From assembly GCF_000334405.1 (NCBI RefSeq), contig NC_020195.1:1-64000 (forward strand): a stretch of 64,000 nucleotides of DNA, written 5' to 3'. The notes beneath the pieces are model-generated. The model did no database searches and was not told where the DNA came from. It was given only the letters and a program-made list of their open reading frames with translations. A program made the translations under genes and the position numbers. Positions 27,818-36,540 of the stretch are shown here, piece after piece. The stretch is from Blattabacterium sp. (Blatta orientalis) str. Tarazona. Its GTDB lineage: Bacteria > Bacteroidota > Bacteroidia > Flavobacteriales > Blattabacteriaceae. Within the stretch, counting starts at the first letter, position 1. Each line of letters begins with the position of its first letter.

Positions 27818-29113
27818 ATGTTATTAAAAGATAGAATTTTTTCTTCACTTTCAAGTTCGAAAAAAAACATTCATGGAGAATCTTCCTATATATCTAGTTT
27901 ACGACACAAATCTATAGATATTTTTCTAAAAAAAGGGTTCCCATCTGTTACAGATGAAGAATGGAAAAATACAAATGTTAATTCAATTCTTAATCAAGAA
28001 TATAATCTTTTTTCTAAACTTTCTCAACAAAGAAAAGATTTAGAATATAAAAAGATCAAAGAATTGATTTATTTAGACGATTCTTTTCTTATAATTTTTA
28101 TTGATGGGAAATATCAATCCATTTATTCTCATACATCTAATAACATTAGATTATCTAATCTAGCTTCACAAGAAGAAAAAAAAATTAAAGATTTTTATGG
28201 GAAATTATTTAATCTTGATGAGGCTTTTAACATTTTAAATACCATTTTTTCAAAAGATGGAGTATATATTTATATTCCTGATAATCTTTTTTTGAAAAGA
28301 CCTATAGAAATATTGCACATCTATACGGGGATAGAGTCGAAAATTATGTTAAATCCAAGAAATTTAATTATAGTGGGAAAATCTTCTTTTGTTAAAATTA
28401 TTGAACATCATAAATGTTTAAAAAAACATTTATTGTTTAATAATTCTGTTAGTGAAATCTATGCTTTTTCCAATAGTCAAATAGAATATTATAAAATTCA
28501 AGATAATTTGGACGAATTATCCATCATAGATAATACTTTTGTGAAGCAGGATTTACGTAGTAAATGTTCATTTTATACCTTTTCTTTTCAAGGAAAGTTT
28601 ATTAGAAACAATTTGAATTTTTCTTCTCATGGAAAATTTACTTCTTCTTATTTATATGGAATTTCTCTATTATCAGGGGAGCAATTAGTAGATCATCATA
28701 CATCAATGGAGCATTTATATTCAAATGCTCATAGTTTTCAATTATATAAAAATATTTTATGGAATAAATCGATGGGAATTTTTAATGGAAAAATCCTCGT
28801 TGATAAGTGTATCAAAAACATTAAGGCATTTCAGAAAAATAATAATATTCTTCTTTCTGACGAAGCTTGTATATATGCTAAACCTCAATTAGAAATTTTC
28901 TCTGATGAGGTGAAATGTTCACATGGTTGTACTGTTGGAAGTTTTCATGAACTTGATTTATTTTATTGTCAATCAAGAGGGATTCCGGAAAAAGAAAGTA
29001 AAGTTTTATTATTGCTTTCTTTTTTAGAAGAAATCTTAAAAACTATGAATATTTTAAAATTGAGAAATTTAGTTTATGAAAATATGAAAAAAAAATTAGG
29101 GGTATATTTATAA
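27818..29113 (+). CDS. sufD: Fe-S cluster assembly protein SufD
   Basis: SufD is the SufB paralogue that partners SufB and SufC. The 431-residue protein shows the weakly conserved N-terminal helical part (KGFPSVTDEEWKNTNVNSIL), the central beta-helix and the C-terminal block QLEIFSDEVKCSHGCTVGSF. That block is followed by LFYCQSRGIPEKESKVLLLLSFLEE, which is typical of SufB/SufD (quoted in two pieces). The identity is also fixed by its place between sufC and sufS (2 bases to the next start). Confidence 0.93.
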   Translation: MLLKDRIFSSLSSSKKNIHGESSYISSLRHKSIDIFLKKGFPSVTDEEWKNTNVNSILNQEYNLFSKLSQQRKDLEYKKIKELIYLDDSFLIIFIDGKYQSIYSHTSNNIRLSNLASQEEKKIKDFYGKLFNLDEAFNILNTIFSKDGVYIYIPDNLFLKRPIEILHIYTGIESKIMLNPRNLIIVGKSSFVKIIEHHKCLKKHLLFNNSVSEIYAFSNSQIEYYKIQDNLDELSIIDNTFVKQDLRSKCSFYTFSFQGKFIRNNLNFSSHGKFTSSYLYGISLLSGEQLVDHHTSMEHLYSNAHSFQLYKNILWNKSMGIFNGKILVDKCIKNIKAFQKNNNILLSDEACIYAKPQLEIFSDEVKCSHGCTVGSFHELDLFYCQSRGIPEKESKVLLLLSFLEEILKTMNILKLRNLVYENMKKKLGVYL

Positions 29114-29115
29114 TT

Positions 29116-30336
29116 ATGTTTTCACAAAAAACAATTCAAGAAATACGAAGTCAATTCCCAATTCTAAAAAAAACAGTTTATTCCAATCCTTTAGTTTATA
29201 TAGACAATGCAGCAACGACTCAAAAGCCTTTGCAAGTGATTCATGCTTCTGAAAATTATTATTCTACGATAAATTCTAACGTTCATAGAGGTCTACATTT
29301 TTTAAGTCAAAAAGCTACCTTTCATGTAGAAGATGTAAGAAAAAAAATCCAAAATTTTATTCACGCGAAACATTCTTCAGAAATTATTTTTACAAAAGGG
29401 ACTACTGAATCTATTAATTTAGTAGCATCTAGTATTAATATTAAAAAAGGAGATGAAATAATTATTTCTTATCTTGAACATCATTCCAATATTGTTCCAT
29501 GGCAAATTATTTGTAAAAAAAAAGGTGCTTTACTAAAAATTATTCCAATTGATAAAGATGGAATTTTGCAATTAGAAGATTTCGAATTATTAATTTCAGA
29601 AAAAACTAAACTAGTAGCAATAACACATGTATCTAATGTTTTGGGAATTGTGAATCCCGTTAAAAACATTATTGATAAATCTCATGAATATGGGGCCATG
29701 GTTTTGATTGATGGAGCTCAAGTTCCTTCTAATTTAAGCTTAAATGTACAAGATTTAAATCCAGATTTTTATGTATTTTCTGCGCATAAAATGTATGGAC
29801 CTACTGGAATTGGAGTTTTATATGGAAAGGAAAAAATATTAGAGGCTCTTTCTCCTTATCAAGCAGGTGGTGAAATGATTAAAAATGTAAGTTTTGAAAA
29901 AACAACTTATTCCGATTTACCATTTAAGTTTGAAGCTGGAACACCAAATATAGAGGGAATTATTGTTTGGGGATCTGCTATAGATTTTGTAGAAAAAATA
30001 GGCGTAGAAAATATACAATCTTATAAAGAAAAACTTTTAAATTATGCTATACAGCGTTTAAGTACTATTGATGGAATCAAATTATATGGAGGAGTAGATT
30101 ATAAAAAAAGATTGAGTATTATATCTTTTAATTTGAGTAAATTGCATTGTTTTGATATAGGGAGTATCCTAGATCGTCTAGGAATTGCCGTTCGTACGGG
30201 TCATTTATGTGCTCAGCCTTTGATGAATTTCTTCAATGTGTCAGGAATGGTTCGTGTTAGTTTTTCTATTTATAACACTTTTAAAGAAATAGATTATTTA
30301 TTGGAAGGACTTTTGAAAGCGAAAAGTTTTTATTAA
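29116..30336 (+). CDS. sufS: Cysteine desulfurase SufS (group II)
   Basis: SufS takes sulfur from cysteine for Fe-S assembly. The PLP lysine is K225 in FSAHKMYGPTGIG, the histidine that stacks on PLP lies in ISYLEHHSNIVPWQ, and the catalytic persulfide cysteine is C365 in RTGHLCAQPLM. The N-terminal LVYIDNAATTQKP block is standard. The protein has 406 residues. No sufE or sufU is adjacent, so the sulfur acceptor is either elsewhere or SufB itself. It is the last gene of the suf cluster and is followed 23 bases later by rplU. Confidence 0.95.
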   Translation: MFSQKTIQEIRSQFPILKKTVYSNPLVYIDNAATTQKPLQVIHASENYYSTINSNVHRGLHFLSQKATFHVEDVRKKIQNFIHAKHSSEIIFTKGTTESINLVASSINIKKGDEIIISYLEHHSNIVPWQIICKKKGALLKIIPIDKDGILQLEDFELLISEKTKLVAITHVSNVLGIVNPVKNIIDKSHEYGAMVLIDGAQVPSNLSLNVQDLNPDFYVFSAHKMYGPTGIGVLYGKEKILEALSPYQAGGEMIKNVSFEKTTYSDLPFKFEAGTPNIEGIIVWGSAIDFVEKIGVENIQSYKEKLLNYAIQRLSTIDGIKLYGGVDYKKRLSIISFNLSKLHCFDIGSILDRLGIAVRTGHLCAQPLMNFFNVSGMVRVSFSIYNTFKEIDYLLEGLLKAKSFY

Positions 30337-30359
30337 AGTAAAAATGGTATTATATAATT

Positions 30360-30707
30360 ATGATATACGCAATTGTGGATATTCAAGGAACCCAATTTAA
30401 ACTTATTGAAAATAAATACGTTTATGTTCCTCTTCTTTCTTCTATGAGTTTAGGAGAAAAGATATTGTTGGATAAAATTTTTTTCTTTTATAAAAATGGT
30501 TTTCCTAAAATAGGTTCTCCTTTTTTAGAAAATATAAAGGTAGAAGTAGAAATTCTACAACATTTAAAAGGAGATAAAGTAATTATATTCAAAAAAAAGA
30601 GAAGAAAAGGATATAAGGTAAAAAATGGATTTAGACCATTTTTTACAAAAATTAAAGTAATTTCCTTTTTAGAAAAAGAATCTAAAAAAATTAAAAATGG
30701 CTCATAA
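30360..30707 (+). CDS. rplU: 50S ribosomal protein L21
   Basis: A 115-residue ribosomal protein. The N-terminal [19 protein letters not shown] matches the L21 start, and the RNA-binding loop [23 protein letters not shown] is clear (quoted in part: [14 protein letters not shown]). A lysine-rich C-terminal tail is slightly longer than in E. coli. It is followed by rpmA in the usual L21-L27 order, with the two frames overlapping by 11 bases. Confidence 0.94.
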   Translation: MIYAIVDIQGTQFKLIENKYVYVPLLSSMSLGEKILLDKIFFFYKNGFPKIGSPFLENIKVEVEILQHLKGDKVIIFKKKRRKGYKVKNGFRPFFTKIKVISFLEKESKKIKNGS

Positions 30708-30957
30708 AAAAGGTTCAGGAAGTTCTAGAAATGGACGGGATTCAGAAGGAAGAAGATTAGGTGTAAAAGTATTTGGGAATCAGAAGGTCAAGTGTGGGGG
30801 GATTATTGTTCGTCAGCGTGGAACAAAACACCATCCTGGAATCAATGTCGGAATGGGGAAAGATCACACTTTATATGCTCTGAAAAAAGGTTTTGTTTTT
30901 TTTAAAAAGGGAACTAAAAATAAATCCATTGTATCTGTTATTTCATTAAATAAATGA
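30697..30957 (+). CDS. rpmA: 50S ribosomal protein L27
   Basis: An 86-residue protein beginning [20 protein letters not shown], the conserved L27 N-terminus that reaches into the peptidyl-transferase centre, with no N-terminal extension of the kind cleaved in Firmicutes. Further family sequence is [18 protein letters not shown] and [12 protein letters not shown]. Its start lies inside the end of rplU. It stops 4 bases before a tRNA gene. Confidence 0.96.
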   Translation: MAHKKGSGSSRNGRDSEGRRLGVKVFGNQKVKCGGIIVRQRGTKHHPGINVGMGKDHTLYALKKGFVFFKKGTKNKSIVSVISLNK

Positions 30958-30961
30958 AATC

Positions 30962-31035
30962 GACTGGGTAGTTCAATAGGATAGAGCAACAGTTTCCTAA
31001 ACTGTAAGTTGTGGGTTCGAATCCCTCCCCGGTCA
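30962..31035 (+). tRNA. tRNA-Arg (anticodon CCT)
   Basis: The sequence folds as a cloverleaf. The acceptor stem is GACTGGG with CCCGGTC (one G-T pair), the D-stem GTTC/GAGC, the anticodon stem ACAGT/ACTGT with loop TTCCTAA, and the T-arm GTGGG-TTCGAAT-CCCTC. Anticodon CCT reads AGG. The T-stem has a T-T mismatch at its second pair. No CCA is encoded. It lies just after rpmA. Confidence 0.92.
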
Positions 31036-31044
31036 CAAAAAAGA

Positions 31045-31118
31045 TGGTCCCAGCTGGATTTGAACCAACGACTCCCTGATTATGAGTCAGGTGCTCTAAC
31101 CAACTGAGCTATGGGACC
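31045..31118 (-). tRNA. tRNA with CAT anticodon (elongator Met or lysidine-modified Ile2)
   Basis: Read on the minus strand, the acceptor stem GGTCCCA pairs with TGGGACC, followed by D-stem GCTC/GAGC. The anticodon stem CCTGA/TCAGG is perfect, with loop CTCATAA, and the T-arm is GTTGG-TTCAAAT-CCAGC. Anticodon CAT could mean Met or, after TilS modification, Ile for AUA. The GACTCATAATC core and the C-rich acceptor resemble tRNA-Ile2, and a second non-initiator CAT tRNA is at 49633. I lean to Ile2 but cannot prove it. It converges with tRNA-Arg(CCT). Confidence 0.88.
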
Positions 31119-31203
31119 TAAAAATAAATACAATGTTACAACAATATTTTTCAGATTACAAATTTTCTGATGAAAAAATTTTATTCTTCATTTTTTTTTT
31201 AAC

Positions 31204-31509
31204 ATGATAGAAATGAATTCTATTAGAAATCAAAGATTATCTTCAATATTTTATATGGAAATAGCAGAGATTTTGATGAAAGATGAAACAAAAAAAGGTT
31301 TTCTAATTACTCTAATCAAGATTCGTATGACGCCTGATCTTAGTTTAATAAAAAGTTATATATCTATCTATCCTTTTTTAGATAAAGAAATTTTTGAAAG
31401 TATTCGTTCCAAATCTGGATTTTACAGAAAATTACTTTCTAAAAAACTTAGATATCGTGTAAAAAAGATTCCAGAATTGGATTTTTTTGTAGTAAATTCT
31501 CGTAATTGA
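31204..31509 (+). CDS. rbfA: Ribosome-binding factor A
   Basis: RbfA binds the 30S subunit during maturation of the 16S rRNA 5' region. The 101-residue protein has the KH-like layout, with the N-terminal RNQRLSSIFYMEIAEIL, the VRMTPDLSLIKSYISI-like strand (here IRMTPDLSLIKSYISIYP), and the end LRYRVKKIPELDFFV. It is shorter than typical (115-130), having lost the acidic C-terminal tail. Its stop overlaps the TTG start of the permease gene. Confidence 0.9.
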   Translation: MIEMNSIRNQRLSSIFYMEIAEILMKDETKKGFLITLIKIRMTPDLSLIKSYISIYPFLDKEIFESIRSKSGFYRKLLSKKLRYRVKKIPELDFFVVNSRN

Positions 31510-32711
31510 ATCATTTTTATTTGAGAACTTCTTTTTACATAACTATACGCTATTTCTTTTACAAAAAAAAAACTAACATTGTTAACCTCATAATTTTTTT
31601 GTCTATCATATCACTCAGTATATCTACATTTTCTTTATCTACCATTTTATCTGTTTTTTCAGGATTAAAAGACTTAAATATTAAATTCTATCAAAATAAC
31701 TACCCTGATATTATGATTTCTTCTTTTAATGGAAAAGATATCTTCTTTCATGAAAATGTTTTAAATAAAAAAATGAGATCAATAAAAGGAATTATGTGTT
31801 TTTCTAAAACAATGGAAAAAAAAGTTTTTTTCCATTATAAAAATGAAAAATATTTTTTTCACTTAAAAGGAGTAGATTCAAAATATGAAGAAGTGATGAA
31901 TCAATTTAAAAAAATAACCTTCCAAGATAAAAATGATAAAAATTTATCCCATAATAAATTGGATCTATATGTAGGTCTATCATCCATTTTTCCGTTTTTA
32001 TTTATGGATAAAATAGAAAAAGACTCTATGAGTATTAGTTTTTTTTCCTATAAAAAAAACTCTTTTTCCATTTTTAATGCAAAAAAAGTTAGAATAAAAG
32101 GTCTTTTTCATTTTAACCAAGAAATAGATCAAAAATATTTATTTTGTGATATTCAAAATTTGATTAAGAAAAATGCTTTTCATTCTCTGGAAATAAAAAT
32201 TCATCAAAAGGAAAATATAGATAAGATAAAAAAGATTTTAAAAAAAAAATTTGGTCAAAAATTTAGGATAAAAACACGTACAGAAGAAGAAAGAGCTTTT
32301 TACAAAGTAATTAATACAGAAAAAATATTTATTTATTTTTTATTTAGTTTAATAACTGTAATGACGGCTTTTAACTTAATTGGTGCTATTTTTATTTTAC
32401 AGTTAGATAAGAGAGAGAATATTTTTCTCTTATGGAGTTTTGGTTATTCTTTGTATAGAATTAGAAGAATATTCTTTTATATAGGAGTCCTTATCAGTGT
32501 ATTTGGATGGTCTATTGGAGTATTGGCTACTTTTATTCTATCTCTCTTGCAAGAGAGATATCATTTATTTAAAATTGGAAGAAAAATTCCATTTCCTATG
32601 AAATTTACCATAGAGGATTTTGTAATGATGACATGTATTATTTTAATAGTTGGTCTCTTTATCTCTTTCATTTCCTCTAAAAAAATAGAGATGAATTATT
32701 CATCTAGGTAG
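31506..32711 (+). CDS. LolC/LolE-like ABC transporter permease (FtsX family)
   Basis: A 401-residue membrane protein with one N-terminal helix (about 25-50), a large extracytoplasmic domain, and three C-terminal helices (from about 275). This is the MacB/FtsX-type topology. The N-terminal RYFFYKKKTNIVNLIIFLS and LSVFSGLKDLNIKF segments match Bacteroidota lipoprotein-releasing permeases. It would extract lipoproteins from the inner membrane, in line with lgt. The start is TTG at 31506 overlapping the rbfA stop. Its end overlaps the convergent rnz gene by 16 bases. The partner ATPase is not in this window. Confidence 0.82.
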   Translation: MNHFYLRTSFYITIRYFFYKKKTNIVNLIIFLSIISLSISTFSLSTILSVFSGLKDLNIKFYQNNYPDIMISSFNGKDIFFHENVLNKKMRSIKGIMCFSKTMEKKVFFHYKNEKYFFHLKGVDSKYEEVMNQFKKITFQDKNDKNLSHNKLDLYVGLSSIFPFLFMDKIEKDSMSISFFSYKKNSFSIFNAKKVRIKGLFHFNQEIDQKYLFCDIQNLIKKNAFHSLEIKIHQKENIDKIKKILKKKFGQKFRIKTRTEEERAFYKVINTEKIFIYFLFSLITVMTAFNLIGAIFILQLDKRENIFLLWSFGYSLYRIRRIFFYIGVLISVFGWSIGVLATFILSLLQERYHLFKIGRKIPFPMKFTIEDFVMMTCIILIVGLFISFISSKKIEMNYSSR

Positions 32712-33619
32712 TATGTTTTTAATGGTTCAGAAGCTTCTACATTATCAAATATTTCTTTTGCTTCTTCTTCAAATGCTTTAAAATTAGGAAATCTATTCGA
32801 ATAATGTCCCAATAATAATTTTTTTACTTGAGCTTTTTTAGCTATACAAGCAGCTTGGTTAGCCGTAGAGTGTCCTGTCTTGATAGCTCTATCTTCTTCT
32901 TTTTTTAAAAAAGTAGACTCGTGATATAATAAATCTACATATTTTATTTGTTCAATAATAGGAAAATAATAGGAAGTATCTGAACAAAAAGCATAAGATA
33001 AGATTTTTGGAGGATCCAATGTGAGTTGATAATTCGGAATGATTCTCCCTTCTTTGGTTCTAAAATCTTTTCCAAGTTGTAAATTCTTATAATCTTCTAT
33101 TTTAATAGAAGAAATTTTTTTTATCTCCTTCATATTTAATTTTCTATGACAAGGTTTTTCTTTGAAAAGAAAACCATTAGTGTAAATTCTATGTTTTAAT
33201 GGAATGGTATAAACTTCTACTTTTTCAGTTTCCATAATTTTTTCCAATTTTTTAGAAGATAATTCAATATGATCAATACAGAATTTTAATCGTGTATATG
33301 ACCATTTAAAATGAACATCTATAATTTCTTTTAACCCTTTTGGGGCGTAAATATATACTGATTTCTCTCTTCCTAGTAAATGAAAAGTAGAAAGCAAACC
33401 AATTAATCCAAAAAAATGATCTCCATGTAAATGAGATATGAATATGTGTACTATTTTGTTAAATTTTATTTTCGCTTTTCTTAATTGAACTTGTGTTCCT
33501 TCTCCACAATCAATAAGAAAAAAAGCTCCTTTCATCTCTAATATTTGAGCTGTAGGATAAAATTTTTCCGTTGGAATTGAGGAATGACACCCCAAAATTG
33601 TTAATGAAGTTTTATCCAT
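32696..33619 (-). CDS. rnz: Ribonuclease Z
   Basis: RNase Z cuts the 3' trailer from tRNA precursors. That matters here because the tRNA genes in this window encode no CCA. The 307-residue metallo-beta-lactamase protein has the HLHGDH zinc motif (about residues 62-67), the family FLIDCGEGTQVQLRKA, the AFCSDTSYY aspartate region, the LYHESTFL histidine motif and GHYSNRF. The stop lies within the convergent permease gene. The start touches the rdgB stop. Confidence 0.94.
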   Translation of the reverse strand: MDKTSLTILGCHSSIPTEKFYPTAQILEMKGAFFLIDCGEGTQVQLRKAKIKFNKIVHIFISHLHGDHFFGLIGLLSTFHLLGREKSVYIYAPKGLKEIIDVHFKWSYTRLKFCIDHIELSSKKLEKIMETEKVEVYTIPLKHRIYTNGFLFKEKPCHRKLNMKEIKKISSIKIEDYKNLQLGKDFRTKEGRIIPNYQLTLDPPKILSYAFCSDTSYYFPIIEQIKYVDLLYHESTFLKKEEDRAIKTGHSTANQAACIAKKAQVKKLLLGHYSNRFPNFKAFEEEAKEIFDNVEASEPLKTYYLDE

Positions 33620-34200
33620 TATAGGTGATGATGATTCATGAATTTCATGAGTTTTTTAAAAGCTTTTATTCTATGACTGATCTTGTTTTTTTGATGAATG
33701 TTTATTTGAGATAAAGTCCTTTTATGTTTATCTGGAATAAATATAGGATCATATCCAAAACCTTTTTTTCCAATAATTTTTTCAGAGATGTGTCCGGTTA
33801 ATTTTCCTTCAAAAAATAATTTTTTCTTCATTTTTTTTAAACAAAAAACACAAAAAAGTTCTGCTTTTCTGGATGAATTTTTTTTTATACTAAGAAGCAA
33901 TTTTTCTAGACTGTTTTCTTTTTGAAGATATCTAGAGGAATAGATACCTGGAGCTCCATTTAAACATTCTATTTTCAATCCAGAATCTTCTGAAAAGCAA
34001 GGAATATGTGTTTTTTGAAAAAAAAATTCTGCTTTAATTAAAGCGTTTTCTTGAAAAGAATTTCCATTCTCTTTAATGGAATATGGAAATAGAATATCTT
34101 TTAAGGATAAAATATTCAATTGATTAGCATTAGAATAAAGAAAAGATTTTATTTCTCTTTCTTTAAAAAAACTTCTTGTAACAAAAACAATTTTTTTCAT
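33619..34200 (-). CDS. rdgB: XTP/dITP diphosphatase (non-canonical purine NTP pyrophosphatase)
   Basis: It removes ITP, dITP and XTP from nucleotide pools. The 193-residue protein has the Ham1 features: IVFVTRSFFKEREIKSFL at the start, SEDSGLKIECLNGAPGIYSSRY in the active site, and GKKGFGYDPIFIPD. Active-site residues appear complete. It begins inside the end of the CPBP protease gene (38-base overlap) and shares one base with rnz. Confidence 0.94.
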   Translation of the reverse strand: MKKIVFVTRSFFKEREIKSFLYSNANQLNILSLKDILFPYSIKENGNSFQENALIKAEFFFQKTHIPCFSEDSGLKIECLNGAPGIYSSRYLQKENSLEKLLLSIKKNSSRKAELFCVFCLKKMKKKLFFEGKLTGHISEKIIGKKGFGYDPIFIPDKHKRTLSQINIHQKNKISHRIKAFKKLMKFMNHHHL

Positions 34201-34987
34201 TCTTTTCTTCTTTTTTAAAAAGAAAAACGCAACCCATAATTATGATAAAACTAATTATCAAAATTAACCAAAAATTAAAATTTATTTTTTTTGAAAGGTC
34301 TTCTTCATTTTTCATGAAAAAAAACACAGTAAATATGGCAAAAGCATTGTTGAAAACATGTAATAATATGCAGTCTATTATAGAAGAGGTAGTGAAATAA
34401 ATAAACCCGATGAAACTTCCAATAAGAATCCCTCCTAAAAATTGCCAAGGATTCATATGAGTTATTCCAAATAAAAAAGAAGAAAAGAGGATAGCTTTGA
34501 TTGGATGTATTTTATTTTTTAACATCCCATTTAAAATAATTCCTCTAAAAAGAACTTCTTCACATATAGGAGCTAACAAAACTGTAGTGGAAAAAAATGG
34601 AATTGTATTTTTAGATTCTTCTTTTAAGAAATCCTCAATCTCTTTATACATATTTCCTAACAATGGGCCATCTTTTGGAACTAAAGAAGTCACGTAATCG
34701 TTAAGTATAATCAGACAAAGCATCATACAAAAAAAAACAAGATAAATATACCATGGAGAAACTTTAAATGATAATTCTATGATTAGGTTTTTTTTTTGAG
34801 CTTGGTAAGAAATAAAAATAAATAAAAAAATGAAGGGAATTGTATATGATATAGAAAATATCATACTATCAGGTAGATGTATAGCAATCAATAATTTTCT
34901 AAAAATTATGTTAAAAAAGTTCAAACCCGTAAATGCTAAAATTAATAGAACTGATTCCGTGTAGTTTATTTTAAAATATTTCTTCAT
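34163..34987 (-). CDS. CPBP-family intramembrane glutamic endopeptidase
   Basis: A 274-residue membrane protein with about eight hydrophobic helices. The CPBP (Abi) motifs are present: EE in APICEEVLFRG (motif 1, about 143-150), the F..H motif 2 in LFGITHMNPWQF and the C-terminal HVFNNAFA. Members cleave or process membrane-bound substrates; its target here is unknown. The last 13 residues overlap rdgB in another frame. If the six-A run (34210-34215) had one more A, the protein would end nearby with the usual ATGA overlap at the rdgB start, so a small shift is possible. Confidence 0.83.
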   Translation of the reverse strand: MKKYFKINYTESVLLILAFTGLNFFNIIFRKLLIAIHLPDSMIFSISYTIPFIFLFIFISYQAQKKNLIIELSFKVSPWYIYLVFFCMMLCLIILNDYVTSLVPKDGPLLGNMYKEIEDFLKEESKNTIPFFSTTVLLAPICEEVLFRGIILNGMLKNKIHPIKAILFSSFLFGITHMNPWQFLGGILIGSFIGFIYFTTSSIIDCILLHVFNNAFAIFTVFFFMKNEEDLSKKINFNFWLILIISFIIIMGCVFLFKKEEKNEKNCFCYKKFF

Positions 34988-35211
34988 AATTAAGTAAAAA
35001 TTCGTTCATTCCCTAATGAAAGGAGCTATAGAATAGCTGTTTTCACAGACGTATAATTCCTTTTTTATTATTTTTTTCCTATTTTAGGAATTTATGTTAA
35101 TATTTTCTTGATGTGAATCCTCATTCACTTGTGTTTTTGCGAAAATATAAAACTTTTAATAAAATTGTTTAACTCTTTCTTAGATTAGGAAAAGAAAAAA
35201 TAAAATCATTC
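34988..35211. promoter_or_regulatory. Divergent intergenic region with three inverted repeats
   Basis: The region separates the minus-strand CPBP gene from the plus-strand M14 gene and must hold promoters for both. Perfect inverted repeats are AGCTAT/ATAGCT at 35024-35038 (3-base loop), AATTCCT/AGGAATT at 35055-35092 (24-base loop), and GTGAAT/ATTCAC at 35113-35128 (4-base loop). No known ncRNA (SRP, RNase P or tmRNA) is recognised. The use of the hairpins is unknown. Confidence 0.4.
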
Positions 35212-36387
35212 ATGATTATGTTAGATTTGGATATACATTCTTTATTTAAAAATTATAATCTTTTTAAAGAGAAAAGTTTTAATTCTTCTAAAATTTTTAA
35301 ATACTCTGAATTATTAAAAATGATAAAAACATATGAAAATATATGTTCTATTGTTCCTGTAGGAACTTCTATAGAAAATAGAAAAATTTTTAAAATTCAA
35401 TGGGGGGATGGAACTTGTAAAGTTTTTATATGGTCTCAAATGCATGGAAATGAAACAACGGGAACAAAAGCCATGTTTGATATTCTTCACTTTTTTCTAA
35501 AAGAGAAAAACCATGATTTAGTTAAATTTATAAGAAAAAATTTGACTATTTTATTTATTCCTATGTTAAATCCAGATGGTTCTGAAAAATATCAAAGAAG
35601 AAATGCTGTAAATATTGATTTAAATAGAGATGCTATTCGTTTACAATCTCCAGAAATTCAGATACTATTTCATGAAATTCAATATAGTAACCCAAATATT
35701 TTATTTAATTTACATGATCAAAGAAGTATTTATAATGTTGGAAATAAAAATTTTAATCCAGCTATTTTATCCTTTTTATCCCCTTCGGTAAAAGAGGAAA
35801 AAGACACAAAGATTTCTCCTGAAAGAAAAAAGTCTATGGGATTGATAGCTTTTATTGAAAAAAAAATAAGATCCATTTTGCCAAAAATAGGTTCAATAGG
35901 GAGGTTTTCAGATGAATTCTATCCTACAGCTACTGGAGATAATTTACAAAAAATGGGTTATCCTTGTATTCTTTTTGAAGCAGGAAATTATCCAAAAGAT
36001 CCTAAAAAAGATATAATTAGAAAATATAATGCTTTATCCATCTTAATAGGATTCTATTTTCTTTCTTTCCAAAAAATAGATTTTGAAAAAGAATATTCTT
36101 CTTATTTCACTATACCTGAAAATAAGAAAAAACTATTAGACAAAATTTATAGAGAAGTGGAAATTCAAAGAGGAAAATATAAATTTTTAGTTGATATAGG
36201 GATAAGAAATATAGAAAAATTTAATTTTTTTAAAAACGATATTGATTTAATTTCAAAGATAGTTGATATAGGAGATTTATCTAATTTTTTTTCCTATGAA
36301 GATTCCATTTGTCATGGAAAAAAATTTCATCTAAAAGGAATCAATTGTCCTATAATTGGAGACATAGAATTATTTGATATTTTATGA
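35212..36387 (+). CDS. M14-family zinc carboxypeptidase
   Basis: A 391-residue metallopeptidase. The zinc ligands of the M14 family are visible: H and E in SQMHGNETTGTKA (about 93-96) and the second histidine in LFNLHDQRS (about 164). NPDGSEKYQRRNAVNIDLNRD carries the substrate-binding N-R pair (quoted in part: NAVNIDLNRD). A family glutamate lies in PCILFEAGNYP. No signal peptide is seen, so it is probably cytoplasmic. Bacteroidota have a widely conserved copy; the substrate is not known. It is followed by rpmH in the opposite direction, 2 bases away. Confidence 0.87.
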   Translation: MIMLDLDIHSLFKNYNLFKEKSFNSSKIFKYSELLKMIKTYENICSIVPVGTSIENRKIFKIQWGDGTCKVFIWSQMHGNETTGTKAMFDILHFFLKEKNHDLVKFIRKNLTILFIPMLNPDGSEKYQRRNAVNIDLNRDAIRLQSPEIQILFHEIQYSNPNILFNLHDQRSIYNVGNKNFNPAILSFLSPSVKEEKDTKISPERKKSMGLIAFIEKKIRSILPKIGSIGRFSDEFYPTATGDNLQKMGYPCILFEAGNYPKDPKKDIIRKYNALSILIGFYFLSFQKIDFEKEYSSYFTIPENKKKLLDKIYREVEIQRGKYKFLVDIGIRNIEKFNFFKNDIDLISKIVDIGDLSNFFSYEDSICHGKKFHLKGINCPIIGDIELFDIL

Positions 36388-36389
36388 TT

Positions 36390-36539
36390 TTATTTTTTAA
36401 AATTAGAAACTGTTAATTTTTTTCTCCCTTTTTTTCTTTTTCTAGATAGAATTTTACGACCTGTTTTTGTGGACATACGTTTTAAAAATCCATGAACATT
36501 TACTTTTTTTCTATTAGAAGGTTGATAAGTTCTTTTCAT
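36390..36539 (-). CDS. rpmH: 50S ribosomal protein L34
   Basis: A 49-residue basic protein, [18 protein letters not shown]..., with the L34 core ([16 protein letters not shown] and [11 protein letters not shown]). Too small for automated cut-offs and easily missed. It starts one base after the end of the DUF4258-like gene region (stop at 36541-36543). rnpA and yidC do not follow on the other side, where the M14 gene lies in the opposite direction. Confidence 0.95.
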   Translation of the reverse strand: MKRTYQPSNRKKVNVHGFLKRMSTKTGRKILSRKRKKGRKKLTVSNFKK

Positions 36540-36540
36540 A

